From Serratia marcescens (GTDB taxonomy: Bacteria > Pseudomonadota > Gammaproteobacteria > Enterobacterales > Enterobacteriaceae): DNA of 64,000 nucleotides. Positions 30,031 through 39,868 of the stretch are shown one piece after another. The position numbers were made by a program, and so were the translations under genes. The stretch's first letter is position 1. Every line of letters starts with the position of its first letter. The stretch lies in NCBI RefSeq assembly GCF_029846115.1, contig NZ_JARVZZ010000001.1, positions 3,658,001 through 3,722,000 of the forward strand, given 5' to 3'. The notes under the pieces are model-generated. The model was not told the DNA's origin. It saw only the letters and a list, made by a program, of their open reading frames with translations, and made no database searches.

Positions 30031-30783
30031 ATGCCTATCACGGCCAACACTTTGTACCGTGACAGTTTTAACTTTTTACGCAACCAACTGGCCAGCATCC
30101 TGATGCTGGCGCTGTTGACGGCGTTTATCTCCGTGCTGCTGAATCAGGCCTTCAGCCCCGATGCCGAACAGTTGGCGACGCTCGCTGCCACCACCAGCGA
30201 TTTCGCTTCGTCTACCGGTATGGGCATTCAGGAAGTGATCCAGCAGATGACGCCGGAACAGCAGATGGTGTTGCTGAAAGTGTCGGCGGCCGCCACCTTC
30301 TCCGCGCTGGTCGGCAACGTGCTGCTGGTCGGCGGGATGCTGACGCTGATCCGTCTGGTGTCGCAAGGTGAACGCACCAGCGCCCTGCGCGCGCTCGGCG
30401 CCTCGGCGCCCGATCTGCCGCGTCTGTTGCTGCTGCTGTTTATCTGCACCCTGCTGATCCAGCTCGGCCTGACGCTGTTTGTGGTGCCGGGCGTGCTGAT
30501 GGCTATCGCCTTCGCGCTGGCGCCGGTGATCGCCTCCGTCGACAAAAAAGGCGTGTTCGCTTCGCTCAAGCTGAGCAGCAAATTGGCCTTCGCCAATGCG
30601 CGCGTGCTTGTGCCGGCGATGATGCTGTGGCTGGCGGCCAAACTGCTGGTGCTGTTTTTGGTGAGCCATCTGTCGGTGCTGACGCCGAACGTCGCCAGCG
30701 TGGTGTTGACCGCGTTGAGCAACCTGGTATCTGCCCTGCTGCTGATCTACCTGTTCCGCCTGTACATGCTGTTGCGCGGCTAA
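30031..30783 (+). CDS. yciC: UPF0259 inner-membrane protein YciC
   Basis: A 250-residue inner-membrane protein with about six hydrophobic helices (for example [52 protein letters not shown]). The start [19 protein letters not shown] matches the YciC family. Function is unknown. AAGGAGTCTGC precedes ATG 30031. It keeps the enteric ompW-yciC-yciB-yciA order, except that a SulP gene intrudes before yciB. Confidence 0.93.
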   Translation: MPITANTLYRDSFNFLRNQLASILMLALLTAFISVLLNQAFSPDAEQLATLAATTSDFASSTGMGIQEVIQQMTPEQQMVLLKVSAAATFSALVGNVLLVGGMLTLIRLVSQGERTSALRALGASAPDLPRLLLLLFICTLLIQLGLTLFVVPGVLMAIAFALAPVIASVDKKGVFASLKLSSKLAFANARVLVPAMMLWLAAKLLVLFLVSHLSVLTPNVASVVLTALSNLVSALLLIYLFRLYMLLRG

Positions 30784-30803
30784 CGCCGACGCAACCAAAA
30801 CCC

Positions 30804-30835
30804 AAGGGGCACGCTTCGGCGCGCCCCTTTTTTGT
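30804..30835 (+). terminator. yciC terminator
   Basis: Stem AAGGGGC.CGC/GCG.GCCCCTT with loop TTCG and one mismatch, followed by six T. Confidence 0.85.
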
Positions 30836-32539
30836 TTACCCCGCCGTGGCGGCTTCCGCCTGCTCCTTACTCTGAATCAGCTTCAGCGCCAGATACAGGT
30901 CCGGCACCAAAATCAGCTCTTTGTCGCGTCCTAAGCGGTTAATACGGAACCAGCGCGTCAGCTCGGTGCGGCGCCCCGCCAGCACCAGCTTAACGTTACG
31001 CTGTAACAAGTCACGTTTCAGTTCGTCGATGGCCGCCAGCACGCTGATATCGGCATGGGTAAAACTGGCTACCGCATCCACCACCACCCAGCGCGGCTGG
31101 AACGGCGTGCCGTCGACCAAATTGAGAATACGGCGTTTGAAGTACGCCACGTTGAAATAGGTCAGCGGCGAATTGAAGCGGTACATCATGACGCCAGGCA
31201 CCGCCTTCACCCCATTGTTGTTGCCCATGGAATGGATCATGCCTTCGTCGTTGACGCCCAGCAGCTGTTCCGTCGGCCGGAAGACGGTGCGCAGAAATTG
31301 CATCAGCCCCAGCAACACCGCCAGCCCGATGCCGCTGATCACCCCCACCAGAAGCACGCTGAGGAAGGTAAACAGCGCCAGGCGGAACGCCTGCGCGTTG
31401 CGGCGGCGCAAGATCCAGATGCCACGGATGTCCAGCAGCGACCAGGCCGCATACATCAGCACCACGCCCAATCCTGCCACCGGGATAAACTGCAGCGGCG
31501 CCATCAGGAACAGCAAGACGAAGGCGATTACTGCGGCGGCGATGACCGACACCAGCTGGCTCTTGCCGCCGTTGGCGTCATTCACCGCAGTGCGCGAATC
31601 CGCACCGCTGATGGCGAAACCTTGCGACAGCGCGGAGACGATATTCACCAGCCCCAGCGCACGAAACTCGGCGTCGGCGTTCACCTCATAACCGTTCTTG
31701 GCGGCGAAGCTGCGGGCGGTGAGCATCATGCTGACAAAGCTCACCACCGCCAGGTTGAGCGCCGGGATCACCATGTCGCGCAGCAAACCGGGCTGGAAGT
31801 CCGGCCACTGGACGATCGGCAACACGCCGCTGAAACCGCCCACCGTCACCACGCCATGCTGCTGCAGACCGCCGGCCCAGGTCACGAACGCCGCCAGCAC
31901 GATGGCGAACAGCGGCGCCGGCCAGTTAGGCCGCCATTTTTTAAATCCGAGCAGCGTCACCAGCGTCAACAACGACACCGCCATCGTCAGCCAGTCGCTG
32001 TGCAGCAGGTTACCGGGCAGCGCGTAGATGCGCTCGATCAGCTGCGCCGGGCGCACCGTGAATCCCAACACCTTGCCGATCTGATCGACGATAATGGTGA
32101 TCGCCACCCCGTTCAGCAGCCCGCTGAGGATCGGCCTCGACAGCAGATCCGCCAGCGCCCCCAGCTTGAACCGGCTGGCCAGCAGGCACCAGCCGCCCAT
32201 CATCGCGGTCATCATGATGGTCAGTTGCCAATGGCGCTCCATATTGCCCGCCGCCAGCGGCGTCACCACCGCGGCGATCACCGCACAGGTGGCGGCGTCG
32301 GGCCCGACGATCAGCTGGCGCGACGAGCCGAACAGCGCATAGGCCACCATCGGAAAAATACAGGAATAGAGCCCCACCACCGGGCTGACCCCGGCCAGTT
32401 CGGCGTAGGCGATGGCCACCGGCAAGGCGACGGCGGCGACGGAAAGGCCGGCGCGAATATCCGGCTTGAGCCAGCTGCGTTGATAGCCCAATAAATGCGT
32501 CAAACCCGGCGTTAGGGCCTGGAGAGATTTCCACTGCAT
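30836..32539 (-). CDS. SulP-family anion transporter with STAS domain
   Basis: A 567-residue member of the SulP/SLC26 family, which moves sulfate, bicarbonate or dicarboxylates across the inner membrane. Residues about 25-430 form the transmembrane part with the family start DIRAGLSVAAVALPVAIAYA and YALFGSSRQLIVGPDAATC. Residues about 450-560 are a cytoplasmic STAS domain (MMYRFNSPLTYFNVAYF, RWVVVDAVASFTHADISV). It is not DauA (YchM). The substrate cannot be told from sequence. It is inserted, opposite in strand, between yciC and yciB, where E. coli has nothing. Confidence 0.9.
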   Translation of the reverse strand: MQWKSLQALTPGLTHLLGYQRSWLKPDIRAGLSVAAVALPVAIAYAELAGVSPVVGLYSCIFPMVAYALFGSSRQLIVGPDAATCAVIAAVVTPLAAGNMERHWQLTIMMTAMMGGWCLLASRFKLGALADLLSRPILSGLLNGVAITIIVDQIGKVLGFTVRPAQLIERIYALPGNLLHSDWLTMAVSLLTLVTLLGFKKWRPNWPAPLFAIVLAAFVTWAGGLQQHGVVTVGGFSGVLPIVQWPDFQPGLLRDMVIPALNLAVVSFVSMMLTARSFAAKNGYEVNADAEFRALGLVNIVSALSQGFAISGADSRTAVNDANGGKSQLVSVIAAAVIAFVLLFLMAPLQFIPVAGLGVVLMYAAWSLLDIRGIWILRRRNAQAFRLALFTFLSVLLVGVISGIGLAVLLGLMQFLRTVFRPTEQLLGVNDEGMIHSMGNNNGVKAVPGVMMYRFNSPLTYFNVAYFKRRILNLVDGTPFQPRWVVVDAVASFTHADISVLAAIDELKRDLLQRNVKLVLAGRRTELTRWFRINRLGRDKELILVPDLYLALKLIQSKEQAEAATAG

Positions 32540-32760
32540 GCTGTTTTCCGCGGTAAATTATCTGGTTATTATGATACTTACTATGCGGCCTGCGGCCCGC
32601 GCTGGCAATGCGCCCGCGCTTTCTCGCGTAAGTTTATGCAAATTCCTGCTTTCGCGGCAGAAATCCGCCGGCCAAACGCCGATAATCGGCAACGCCCGGC
32701 GGTACACAGAGCTCGCCGAATCCGGTATAGTCGGCCGATGAACAGATGATGGATTGATTT

Positions 32761-33300
32761 ATGAAGCAGTTTCTTGATTTCCTCCCGTTAATTGTCTTTT
32801 TCGCTTTTTACAAGCTGTACGACATTTACGTCGCTTCCGGCGCGTTAATTGTCGCCACCGCGCTGGCACTGGTGTTCACCTGGGTGAAATACCGCAAGGT
32901 CGAGAAGATGACGCTGATCACCTTCCTGATGGTGCTGGTGTTCGGCACCCTGACGCTGGTGTTCCACAACGATTTGTTCATCAAATGGAAGGTCACGGTG
33001 ATTTACGCGCTGTTCGCGCTGGCGCTGCTGATCAGTCAGTGGGTGCTCAAAAAACCGCTGGTCCAGCGCATGCTGGGCAAAGAGCTGACGCTGCCGGACA
33101 ACGTGTGGAGCAACCTCAACCTCGCCTGGGCGGTCTTCTTCCTGGCCTGCGGCCTGGCGAACATCTATGTCGCCTTCTGGCTGCCGCAAAGCGTCTGGGT
33201 CAATTTCAAAGTCTTTGGCCTGACGGTACTGACATTGGTCTTCACCCTCCTCAGCGGTATCTATATTTACCGGCACATGCCGGAAGAACAGAAAAAATAG
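32761..33300 (+). CDS. yciB: inner-membrane septation protein YciB
   Basis: YciB (septation protein A homologue) is an inner-membrane protein linked to cell division and envelope synthesis. The 179-residue protein begins [20 protein letters not shown] and has five or six membrane helices. Family stretches [33 protein letters not shown] and VNFKVFGLT are clear. The end is RHMPEEQKK. yciA follows 76 bases later on the same strand. Confidence 0.95.
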   Translation: MKQFLDFLPLIVFFAFYKLYDIYVASGALIVATALALVFTWVKYRKVEKMTLITFLMVLVFGTLTLVFHNDLFIKWKVTVIYALFALALLISQWVLKKPLVQRMLGKELTLPDNVWSNLNLAWAVFFLACGLANIYVAFWLPQSVWVNFKVFGLTVLTLVFTLLSGIYIYRHMPEEQKK

Positions 33301-33376
33301 TTACAAAATTGTTAATGCCTGCGGCGCTTGCCGCGGGCAGTATGATGTTATTCCCTCCTTTTAAAAGCAGACTGCT

Positions 33377-33805
33377 ATGACACAACAACGACCTTTACCC
33401 AGCGGCGAGCTGGTGCTGCGCACGCTGGCGATGCCGGCCGATACCAATGCCAACGGTGATATCTTCGGCGGCTGGCTGATGTCGCAAATGGATATCGGCG
33501 GCGCCATCCAGGCAAAAGAGATCGCCGAAGGGCGCGTGGTGACCGTGCGCGTGGACGGCATGACCTTCCTGAAACCGGTGGCGGTAGGCGATGTGGTTTG
33601 CTGCTATGCGCACTGCATCCGTACCGGGCGCAGCTCGATCACCATCAATATCGAAGTGTGGGTCAAGAAAGTCTCCTCCGCCCCGATCGGCCAGCGCTAC
33701 CGGGCGACCGAAGCGGTGTTCACCTATGTGGCGGTCGATGCGGAAGGCAACTCGCGCGCGCTGCCTGAGGGCAAAATGAATTTCCGTGTCGGCTTCGAAG
33801 AATAA
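33377..33805 (+). CDS. yciA: acyl-CoA thioesterase YciA
   Basis: YciA hydrolyses a broad range of acyl-CoA esters as a hotdog-fold hexamer. The 142-residue protein shows MPADTNANGDIFGGWLMSQMD, with the conserved Asn-Gly-Asp-Ile-Phe-Gly-Gly, and VTVRVDGMTFLKPVAVGDVV. The end FRVGFEE is short, without the extension of the human homologue. It converges on tonB across a shared terminator. Confidence 0.95.
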   Translation: MTQQRPLPSGELVLRTLAMPADTNANGDIFGGWLMSQMDIGGAIQAKEIAEGRVVTVRVDGMTFLKPVAVGDVVCCYAHCIRTGRSSITINIEVWVKKVSSAPIGQRYRATEAVFTYVAVDAEGNSRALPEGKMNFRVGFEE

Positions 33806-33828
33806 ACTGACGCTACGCCGCAAATGCA

Positions 33829-33859
33829 AAAAGGGTCGCCGAGGCGACCCTTTTTTTTT
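33829..33859. terminator. bidirectional yciA/tonB terminator
   Basis: Stem AAGGGTCGCC/GGCGACCCTT, with A-run left and nine T right, between convergent genes. Confidence 0.93.
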
Positions 33860-33873
33860 GGTGGAGACCAAAC

Positions 33874-34647
<774 letters not shown>

Positions 34648-34653
34648 TTAAAT

Positions 34654-34672
34654 GCAAATAGCAATCATATTC
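34654..34672. promoter_or_regulatory. candidate Fur box upstream of tonB
   Basis: Read on the minus strand, GAATATGATTGCTATTTGC agrees with the 19-base Fur consensus at about 11 positions, within an AT-rich promoter region. tonB is Fur-repressed in enterics; the match itself is only moderate. Confidence 0.5.
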
Positions 34673-34812
34673 AATAACGAAAGGCAAACTATCGCTTTAA
34701 TCGTCAGTATGCGCGGCTAAAACCAGCAAACTCATAAGGATATTAACCTGGCCGTTGCTTTTTTATCGCCAGGACGACACGCTTGATTAACGTTTGGCCG
34801 GGCGTCAAAAAA

Positions 34813-34835
34813 TAAAAAACCCGCCGTAGCGGGTT
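34813..34835 (-). terminator. queH terminator
   Basis: Stem AACCCGC/GCGGGTT with loop, followed on the minus strand by TTTTTATTTTTTG, 19 bases past the queH stop. Confidence 0.9.
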
Positions 34836-34853
34836 GATTGCGGTGATTAAGCG

Positions 34854-35507
34854 TTATTCTTCATCGCCATAGTAAAGCACGCCCAGCTTAATAAGCGGCC
34901 GACCTTGCGCCTTGCGGTGCAGGTTGGTGTCGCGCAACGAATAGACGCAGCCGCAGTATTCCTGCTGATAGAAACGTTCGCGTTTGCTGATCTCTATCAT
35001 GCGCGACGAACCGCCCTTCTTGCGCCAGTTGTAATCCCAGTACACCAGATCGGGATATTTTTCCGCCGCCCGGATGCCGCAGTCGGTGATCTGCTGCATG
35101 TTCTTCCAGCGCGAAATGCCCAGCGAGCTGGAGATAGTGTCGTAACCGTGCTCATGCGCATACAGCGCCGTGCGCTCGAAACGCATGTCAAAACACATGG
35201 TGCAACGAATGCCGCGCTCCGGTTCATTCTCCATCCCCTTGGCGCGGGCGAACCAGTTGTCGGTGTCATAATCGGCATCAATGATCGGCACCCCGTGCTG
35301 CTCGGCGAAACGGATGTTCTCTTCCTTGCGCAGCAGATACTCTTTTTGTGGGTGAATGTTGGGGTTATAGAAGAAAATGGCGTACTCGATCCCGGAGGCC
35401 TGGATCGCTTCCATCACCTCGCCGGAACAGGGCGCGCAGCAAGAGTGCAGCAGCAGTTTACTTTTGCCCGCCGGCAAATCGAGTTTTTCCCTTACCAGTT
35501 CCGTCAT
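34854..35507 (-). CDS. queH: epoxyqueuosine reductase QueH
   Basis: QueH reduces epoxyqueuosine to queuosine in tRNA, the last step of Q synthesis; it is an iron-sulfur enzyme unrelated to cobalamin-dependent QueG. The 217-residue protein has the two Cys pairs expected of the family: [16 protein letters not shown] near 20-33 and [16 protein letters not shown] near 99-113. [13 protein letters not shown] and [12 protein letters not shown] are also family signatures. ATG 35507 is preceded by GAGGATA. It is a single gene between tonB and yciI, with no E. coli counterpart there. Confidence 0.93.
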   Translation of the reverse strand: MTELVREKLDLPAGKSKLLLHSCCAPCSGEVMEAIQASGIEYAIFFYNPNIHPQKEYLLRKEENIRFAEQHGVPIIDADYDTDNWFARAKGMENEPERGIRCTMCFDMRFERTALYAHEHGYDTISSSLGISRWKNMQQITDCGIRAAEKYPDLVYWDYNWRKKGGSSRMIEISKRERFYQQEYCGCVYSLRDTNLHRKAQGRPLIKLGVLYYGDEE

Positions 35508-35682
35508 ATCCTCACCTCAATGGCATATCAGTTTAAGCGCGCCGCACTATACGAATAAAAAGTAGCGGCTTCAAGGCATAAGCGCCAATCAGCCGGGAAA
35601 TTCGCCGCGCACCGTTCCCCTGCCGCGCCTTTTGCGCTACCTTGGTAGCACCGTTTTATAGCCATGATTTTAAAGGTGAAAC

Positions 35683-35979
35683 ATGCTTTATCTGATCTAC
35701 GCGCAAGACGTCCCCCACTCGCTGGAAAACCGTCTGGCGGTGCGCCCGGCACACCTGGCGCGCCTGCAGGCGCTGCGCGACGCCGGCCGCCTGGTGGTCG
35801 CCGGCCCTAACCCGGCCATCGACAGCAACGATCCCGGCGCGGCCGGCTTTACCGGTTCGACGGTGATCGCCGAATTCGAGTCGCTGGCGGAAGCTCAGGC
35901 CTGGGCGCAGCAGGATCCTTATATCGCCGCCGGCGTCTACGCCGACGTGACGGTGAAACCGTTCAAACAGGTGTTCTGA
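35683..35979 (+). CDS. yciI: YciI-like protein
   Basis: A 98-residue protein of the YciI ferredoxin-like alpha/beta barrel family, with the conserved His in [12 protein letters not shown] and the catalytic-looking Asp in [16 protein letters not shown] weak dehalogenase-type activity has been suggested for relatives, but the physiological role is unknown. The start is [17 protein letters not shown] with AAAGGTGAAAC upstream. It marks the left edge of the accessory block. Confidence 0.94.
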   Translation: MLYLIYAQDVPHSLENRLAVRPAHLARLQALRDAGRLVVAGPNPAIDSNDPGAAGFTGSTVIAEFESLAEAQAWAQQDPYIAAGVYADVTVKPFKQVF

Positions 35980-35997
35980 TCTCCAGCCCGCCCAATA

Positions 35998-36028
35998 CCG
36001 GGAACGCCCGTCCGCGCGCCGTTCCCGG
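35998..36028. repeat. inverted repeat after yciI
   Basis: Nine-base arms CCGGGAACG/CGTTCCCGG with a 13-base loop 19 bases after the yciI stop. It lacks a T-run, so it is a weak terminator candidate. Confidence 0.5.
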
Positions 36029-36151
36029 ATCAATGCGTGCTCTCATCCTAACCCGTCGGTAGAAAAAATGCCCTCCCGCCAGGGGCTGCCGCGTCGCCCG
36101 CCTATACTCTCCTGAACCCGCGGCATCGCCGCGAACTCCGGAGATCGACCG

Positions 36152-37102
36152 ATGCGACTCGACGTACACGCTCACCTGTGGAGCACAGAGTATCTGGATC
36201 TTTTGCAAGCGCATGGCGTGCACGAAGTCGCCGCCTATCGGCAATTGGGCGCCGGCCGCAGCGAGCGTGAACTCAACGCGCGCTTCGCCCTGCTGGACAG
36301 CGCCGGCATCGACATGCAAATCCTGTCGGCGACGCCGCTGTCGCCGCATCTGGAAGACGAACAGGCGGCCGTTGATGCCGCGCGCCGGATCAATGATGAA
36401 TATGCGGAACTGGTAGCGCGTTATCCCACCCGCTTTCGGGCTATCGCTTCCTTGCCGCTGCCGCATATCGACGCTGCGTTACGCGAGCTTGAAAGGGCCC
36501 TTACCCAGCTCAATATGCTGGGCGCCTGCATCACCACCTCAGTGCTCGGGCTGTCTATCGCCAACCCGCTGTTTGAGCCGCTCTATCAGGAACTCAATCG
36601 CCGCCACAGCGTGTTGGCCATTCATCCCGCCGGCCGCGGCGCGCACTCGCCGCTCATCGCCGATTACGCCTTGACCTGGTCGATCGGCGCGCCGATCGAA
36701 GACACGGTCGCCGCCATGCACTTTATCCTCAATGGCATCCCCCAACGCTTTCCGGAGATGAAAATCATTGTGCCGCATCTGGGCGGCCTGCTACCGATGA
36801 CGCTGGAACGCCTCGACCAAACCGTCGCGTGGGAGGCGCCGAATACGCCGGAACCCCCAAGCCGCGCCGCCCTGCGCATGTGGTACGACACGGTAGGCCA
36901 CGATCAGGTGCCCGCGTTGCAAGCGGCGGCAGCGACTTTCGGCACTGAGCGGCTGCTGTTCGGCACCGATTTCCCGTTCCAACCGGGCGAACTGTTTCAA
37001 ACCACGGTGGACTACATCCGGCGCGCGGGTTTGCCGGAGGAAGATGTGAACGCCATTTTGGATCGCAATGCGGCTGCGCTGTTTGGGCTGGGCGCTGACT
37101 GA
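36152..37102 (+). CDS. amidohydrolase-2 (ACMSD-like) family protein
   Basis: A 316-residue metal-dependent hydrolase or decarboxylase of the amidohydrolase-2 family. It begins MRLDVHAHLWSTEYLDLL (His-x-His metal ligands at 6 and 8), has LAIHPAGRG, IIVPHLGGLLPMTLER, MWYDTVGHD and FGTDFPFQPGELFQ with the metal-binding Asp. Relatives decarboxylate aromatic acids (ACMSD, gamma-resorcylate) or open lactones; the substrate here is not evident. The last 138 bases of homology (36953-37090) are repeated at 39695-39832 with 5 differences. It is the first gene of the accessory block. Confidence 0.87.
   Translation: MRLDVHAHLWSTEYLDLLQAHGVHEVAAYRQLGAGRSERELNARFALLDSAGIDMQILSATPLSPHLEDEQAAVDAARRINDEYAELVARYPTRFRAIASLPLPHIDAALRELERALTQLNMLGACITTSVLGLSIANPLFEPLYQELNRRHSVLAIHPAGRGAHSPLIADYALTWSIGAPIEDTVAAMHFILNGIPQRFPEMKIIVPHLGGLLPMTLERLDQTVAWEAPNTPEPPSRAALRMWYDTVGHDQVPALQAAAATFGTERLLFGTDFPFQPGELFQTTVDYIRRAGLPEEDVNAILDRNAAALFGLGAD
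36953..37090 (+). repeat. direct repeat A, copy 1 (inside amidohydrolase gene)
   Basis: The 138-base 3' part of the amidohydrolase gene, starting CTGCTGTTCGGCACC and ending CTGTTTGGGCTG. It recurs in the same orientation at 39695-39832 with 5 mismatches (about 96% identity by eye). Confidence 0.95.
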
Positions 37103-37241
37103 AGATCCGTCCTCATTCAGTAACAGGCAGGAGACCCCATTCCGGCCCCGGATTTCGGCTAGCCCAAGTGGGTTTTATGCGGTTCTTTCACGTTGCGCTT
37201 CACGCAGGCCAGCGACAGCCGCGCAAAACGCTGCGTCCTCA

Positions 37242-37279
37242 ATGTCGCACCCCCCTCGTAATAACGGGATGTGCGACAT
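37242..37279. repeat. unexplained inverted repeat
   Basis: Perfect nine-base arms ATGTCGCAC/GTGCGACAT enclose a 20-base centre containing CCC and GGG. It lies 32 bases beyond the stop of the tailspike gene (minus strand) and is not followed by a T-run on that strand. I do not recognise it as a known REP or ERIC type. Confidence 0.75.
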
Positions 37280-37310
37280 GTCGTGAACCGGTCAATGTTG
37301 GGAAACTGCG

Positions 37311-39197
37311 TCAGACCTGTCGCAGGTAAACATCCGTAATGCGCAGGTCAAAGTTGCTTTTCATTTCGGTGACGTCAATAAGCAAGAAAGCGTGCGTAGC
37401 CCAGTCTGGCGCTCGCTCGAAGGCGGGAGGCTGCGTAGGATAGCCCTGCATTTGGCCTGGGATGATAACGCTCTTCAGATCAGATTCATTGCCGCTAAAT
37501 TGATAGGTGTAAACGTGACCGGTTTGCTGCTTGAGAATTTGGGGTTCAACGTCTTGTTGCGGACCATATTCGCGCAGTTTCGCCCATAGGATTTTGACCT
37601 GGCAGCGTTGCCCATCACCCGCGTAAGTGTTGGCGCGAACATGGTGAATAACGCTGCCATAGCCTTTCAGGCTGACGGTTCCCAGCACCGCCTGGAACAC
37701 ACCATTACCAGCCGCCGCGTTGCGCCCCAATGAAACGAAATCGGCCTGGCGGATAAGGCTGAAATTGGTGCTGTTAGTCGTACCCCACCCGTAGCGAGAT
37801 TTGCGTACCGTATTAACGCCTCCCGGCGGCAGAACCCAAACTTCCTCAGTCCATTTGTCGCTACCGTTGCTATACGTCGTGCCATCCAGCCAATTGTCCT
37901 GTACAGCGGTATCGGTTCGCACCTGAGTTAACAGATAAGGCCAGGCGATAGGCAATTGCGTATTACGCAAAGAGACAGAACCCGTGCCATCAATCCAACC
38001 ACTGACGTTGGTGTCACCACCTTGTTGCATCTGACCGATATTGACTTTATCAAATACCACTCGCGCCAAATCACCCACATAGAATGGGTTAGAGGTTGTC
38101 GGATAGGCCGTTGGGCTACCGCCGGCTTTGAAGGTAAACAGACCGCCGATAATGTTGACCTTGCACCGTTTAGCATCCGGAATGTTCAGGATGTAATTTT
38201 GTGGGCCATAGCCTTCAACGTGACAATCGCGGAAAATATGTTGCCCACCCTCGATATGCATATACTTTCCGACATGGCTGGAGGAGGCTTGCGGCCCGTT
38301 CTTACCGTAAATGTAATCAAAGGAACAGTTTAAGAAATAGCTGTAGCCCCCCTGTAGTTTCACACCGCAATTGCTCTGAGCGAAAATACAGCTGTGGAAA
38401 TTCATCTCTTCACCGGAATTGGAAGTATTGTCGGGGAAGTAATAGCAAATGTCGCAGTGATTGAAACTAAAGCCATACATACGCAGGAAGTAGAAATCGG
38501 TAGTGCCGGTTATGCCATAGGCAAAACCTTCGATCCCACCGCCGATAAAGGTCAGCGAATTGCGGCCATAGCTAGCCGAGAGCGAAGTAGAAAACGTCAT
38601 GCCATCGACAAATGAATTGGCGCCAGGGCCAATCATACGCAAATTTTTCACGCTGAGATTGCCCTGGGTATAACCGGCGTTGTTTTGCCATTGAATCGCG
38701 ACTTTACGGTCGGTGGCGTTGCCCTGTGTCATGGCGCTAAAATCCAGCAAGGCGCCGGAGAAATCGTAATCGACGGTTTTCAAATCCAGCTTCAGCGTTT
38801 CTGTACATTTAAATTGCCCGCTCCCGAACTGCAGATTCCCGTTTTTCAATACGCGTGAACCGCTGGATACAGCCTGCGAACTGGCATAATCGTGAGCGGC
38901 TTGAATGGCAGCGGCATCCTCTGAAATACCGTCACCTTTCGCGCCGAACATATAAGGCGACACCGTGCCGGCAACGTCCAAGACGCGCACCCACAACCAA
39001 GCAGCGTTGGGGCGGATGAACATCCCGCCATCATCCATCGGTGTCGATTGTGCTTTGGCGACGAAGATACCGCCGCCGATGGGTTGACGATTGCCGGCAT
39101 TCCAATCGCCGTAGTATGCGGTCACGGCGATCAATTCGCCGACTGCGCCAGGAAGAGTGTTTCGTAACGTAGCGATATCAGGGCAGGTATTCATCAT
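37311..39197 (-). CDS. phage tailspike-like right-handed beta-helix protein
   Basis: A 628-residue protein with no signal peptide. Residues about 1-80 form a head resembling tailspike/depolymerase N-terminal modules (ATLRNTLPGAVGELIAVTAYYG, PMDDGGMFIRP). Residues about 83-105 carry the pectate-lyase-superfamily entry motif SPYMFGAKGDGISEDAAAIQ, followed by a long beta-helix with many short Gly/Asn/Ser-rich strands. The C terminus ends ITDVYLRQV. Such proteins bind and often cleave or deacetylate capsule or O-antigen. No other phage gene is nearby, so it is free-standing. Codon use and GC are lower than the flanks. It lies between two direct repeats of neighbouring-gene ends. Enzyme activity cannot be told from sequence. 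Confidence 0.78.
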   Translation of the reverse strand: MMNTCPDIATLRNTLPGAVGELIAVTAYYGDWNAGNRQPIGGGIFVAKAQSTPMDDGGMFIRPNAAWLWVRVLDVAGTVSPYMFGAKGDGISEDAAAIQAAHDYASSQAVSSGSRVLKNGNLQFGSGQFKCTETLKLDLKTVDYDFSGALLDFSAMTQGNATDRKVAIQWQNNAGYTQGNLSVKNLRMIGPGANSFVDGMTFSTSLSASYGRNSLTFIGGGIEGFAYGITGTTDFYFLRMYGFSFNHCDICYYFPDNTSNSGEEMNFHSCIFAQSNCGVKLQGGYSYFLNCSFDYIYGKNGPQASSSHVGKYMHIEGGQHIFRDCHVEGYGPQNYILNIPDAKRCKVNIIGGLFTFKAGGSPTAYPTTSNPFYVGDLARVVFDKVNIGQMQQGGDTNVSGWIDGTGSVSLRNTQLPIAWPYLLTQVRTDTAVQDNWLDGTTYSNGSDKWTEEVWVLPPGGVNTVRKSRYGWGTTNSTNFSLIRQADFVSLGRNAAAGNGVFQAVLGTVSLKGYGSVIHHVRANTYAGDGQRCQVKILWAKLREYGPQQDVEPQILKQQTGHVYTYQFSGNESDLKSVIIPGQMQGYPTQPPAFERAPDWATHAFLLIDVTEMKSNFDLRITDVYLRQV

Positions 39198-39365
39198 ATT
39201 ATCCTCACAGAGTTACTGTATTTATATACAGCCATATAACTCTATGAACGAATGAACCCTGCATCAATAGCGGGAGTGTTGTTCTATTGCCCACCGAACA
39301 TACCGGCCTATTGGATGTAACGCCTCCTTCTGCTCCTTTTATCCCCCATACAAAAGCAGAGAGAT
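39198..39365. other. spacer between tailspike and LacI remnant
   Basis: About 170 bases, AT-rich next to the tailspike start where its promoter (minus strand) would lie. No gene is seen. Confidence 0.4.
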
Positions 39366-39694
39366 GCCGTTACGCGGCGAGTTTTCCCCGCAACACCACC
39401 TTGCCCGGCTTGATCTCGGGATCGGCAATACGGCGGATCGCCAGATTCAACGCTTACCACGCGATCTCTTGCAAATCGTGTGACACGCAGGGGAAATGAA
39501 AACCGTAGATCTCGGCATGCGAAACCTCATCGATGCTGAACAGCGACACGTCCTGCATCAACGGCAGCCGATGTTCGATACAGGCCTTGATGATGCCCAG
39601 GGAGATCTGGTTATTGCAGACAACGAAAAAGTCCGGGACGCGGTTATTGGCCAGCCAACGGCTCGTCTCTTGCCAGGCGACGTCCATTAAGAAA
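39366..39694 (-). pseudogene. 3' remnant of a LacI-family regulator gene
   Basis: This 329-base stretch copies 41804-42132, the 3' end of the intact LacI gene, with about 22 mismatches (about 93% identity). The copy is truncated at its 5' side and has a nonsense change: the Gln codon after EIAW becomes TAA (39454-39456). The former stop position is still TAA. What remains encodes part of the sugar-binding domain only (FFVVCNNQISLGIIKACIE). It is fused at 39694/39695 to a fragment of the amidohydrolase gene. Confidence 0.9.
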
Positions 39695-39832
39695 CTGCTG
39701 TTCGGCACCGATTTCCCGTTCCAACCGGGCGAACTGTTTCAAACCACGCTGGACTACATCCGGCGCGCGGGTTTGCCGGAGGAAGACGTGAACGCTATTT
39801 TGGCTCGCAATGCGGCTACGCTGTTTGGGCTG
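39695..39832 (+). pseudogene. 3' remnant of the amidohydrolase gene
   Basis: A 138-base copy of 36953-37090 with 5 mismatches, reading LLFGTDFPFQPGELFQTT and RRAGLPEEDVNAIL in frame. It has no start and joins directly to the LacI remnant at 39694/39695. Beyond 39832 the sequence no longer matches the intact gene. It is direct repeat A, copy 2. Confidence 0.92.
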
Positions 39833-39868
39833 CAGGATGTGAAGCGGCCCACATAGGTTTGGCCGCGT

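Noticed and set aside
31055..32494. A 479-codon plus-strand frame opposite the SulP gene
   Set aside because: The implied protein is His/Gln/Arg repeats typical of the complement of membrane-protein codons; no start context.
39533..39856. A small intact gene spanning the LacI/amidohydrolase joint
   Set aside because: The first half is antisense to the LacI remnant and the second half is the tail of the amidohydrolase; it is an accidental frame through a scar.
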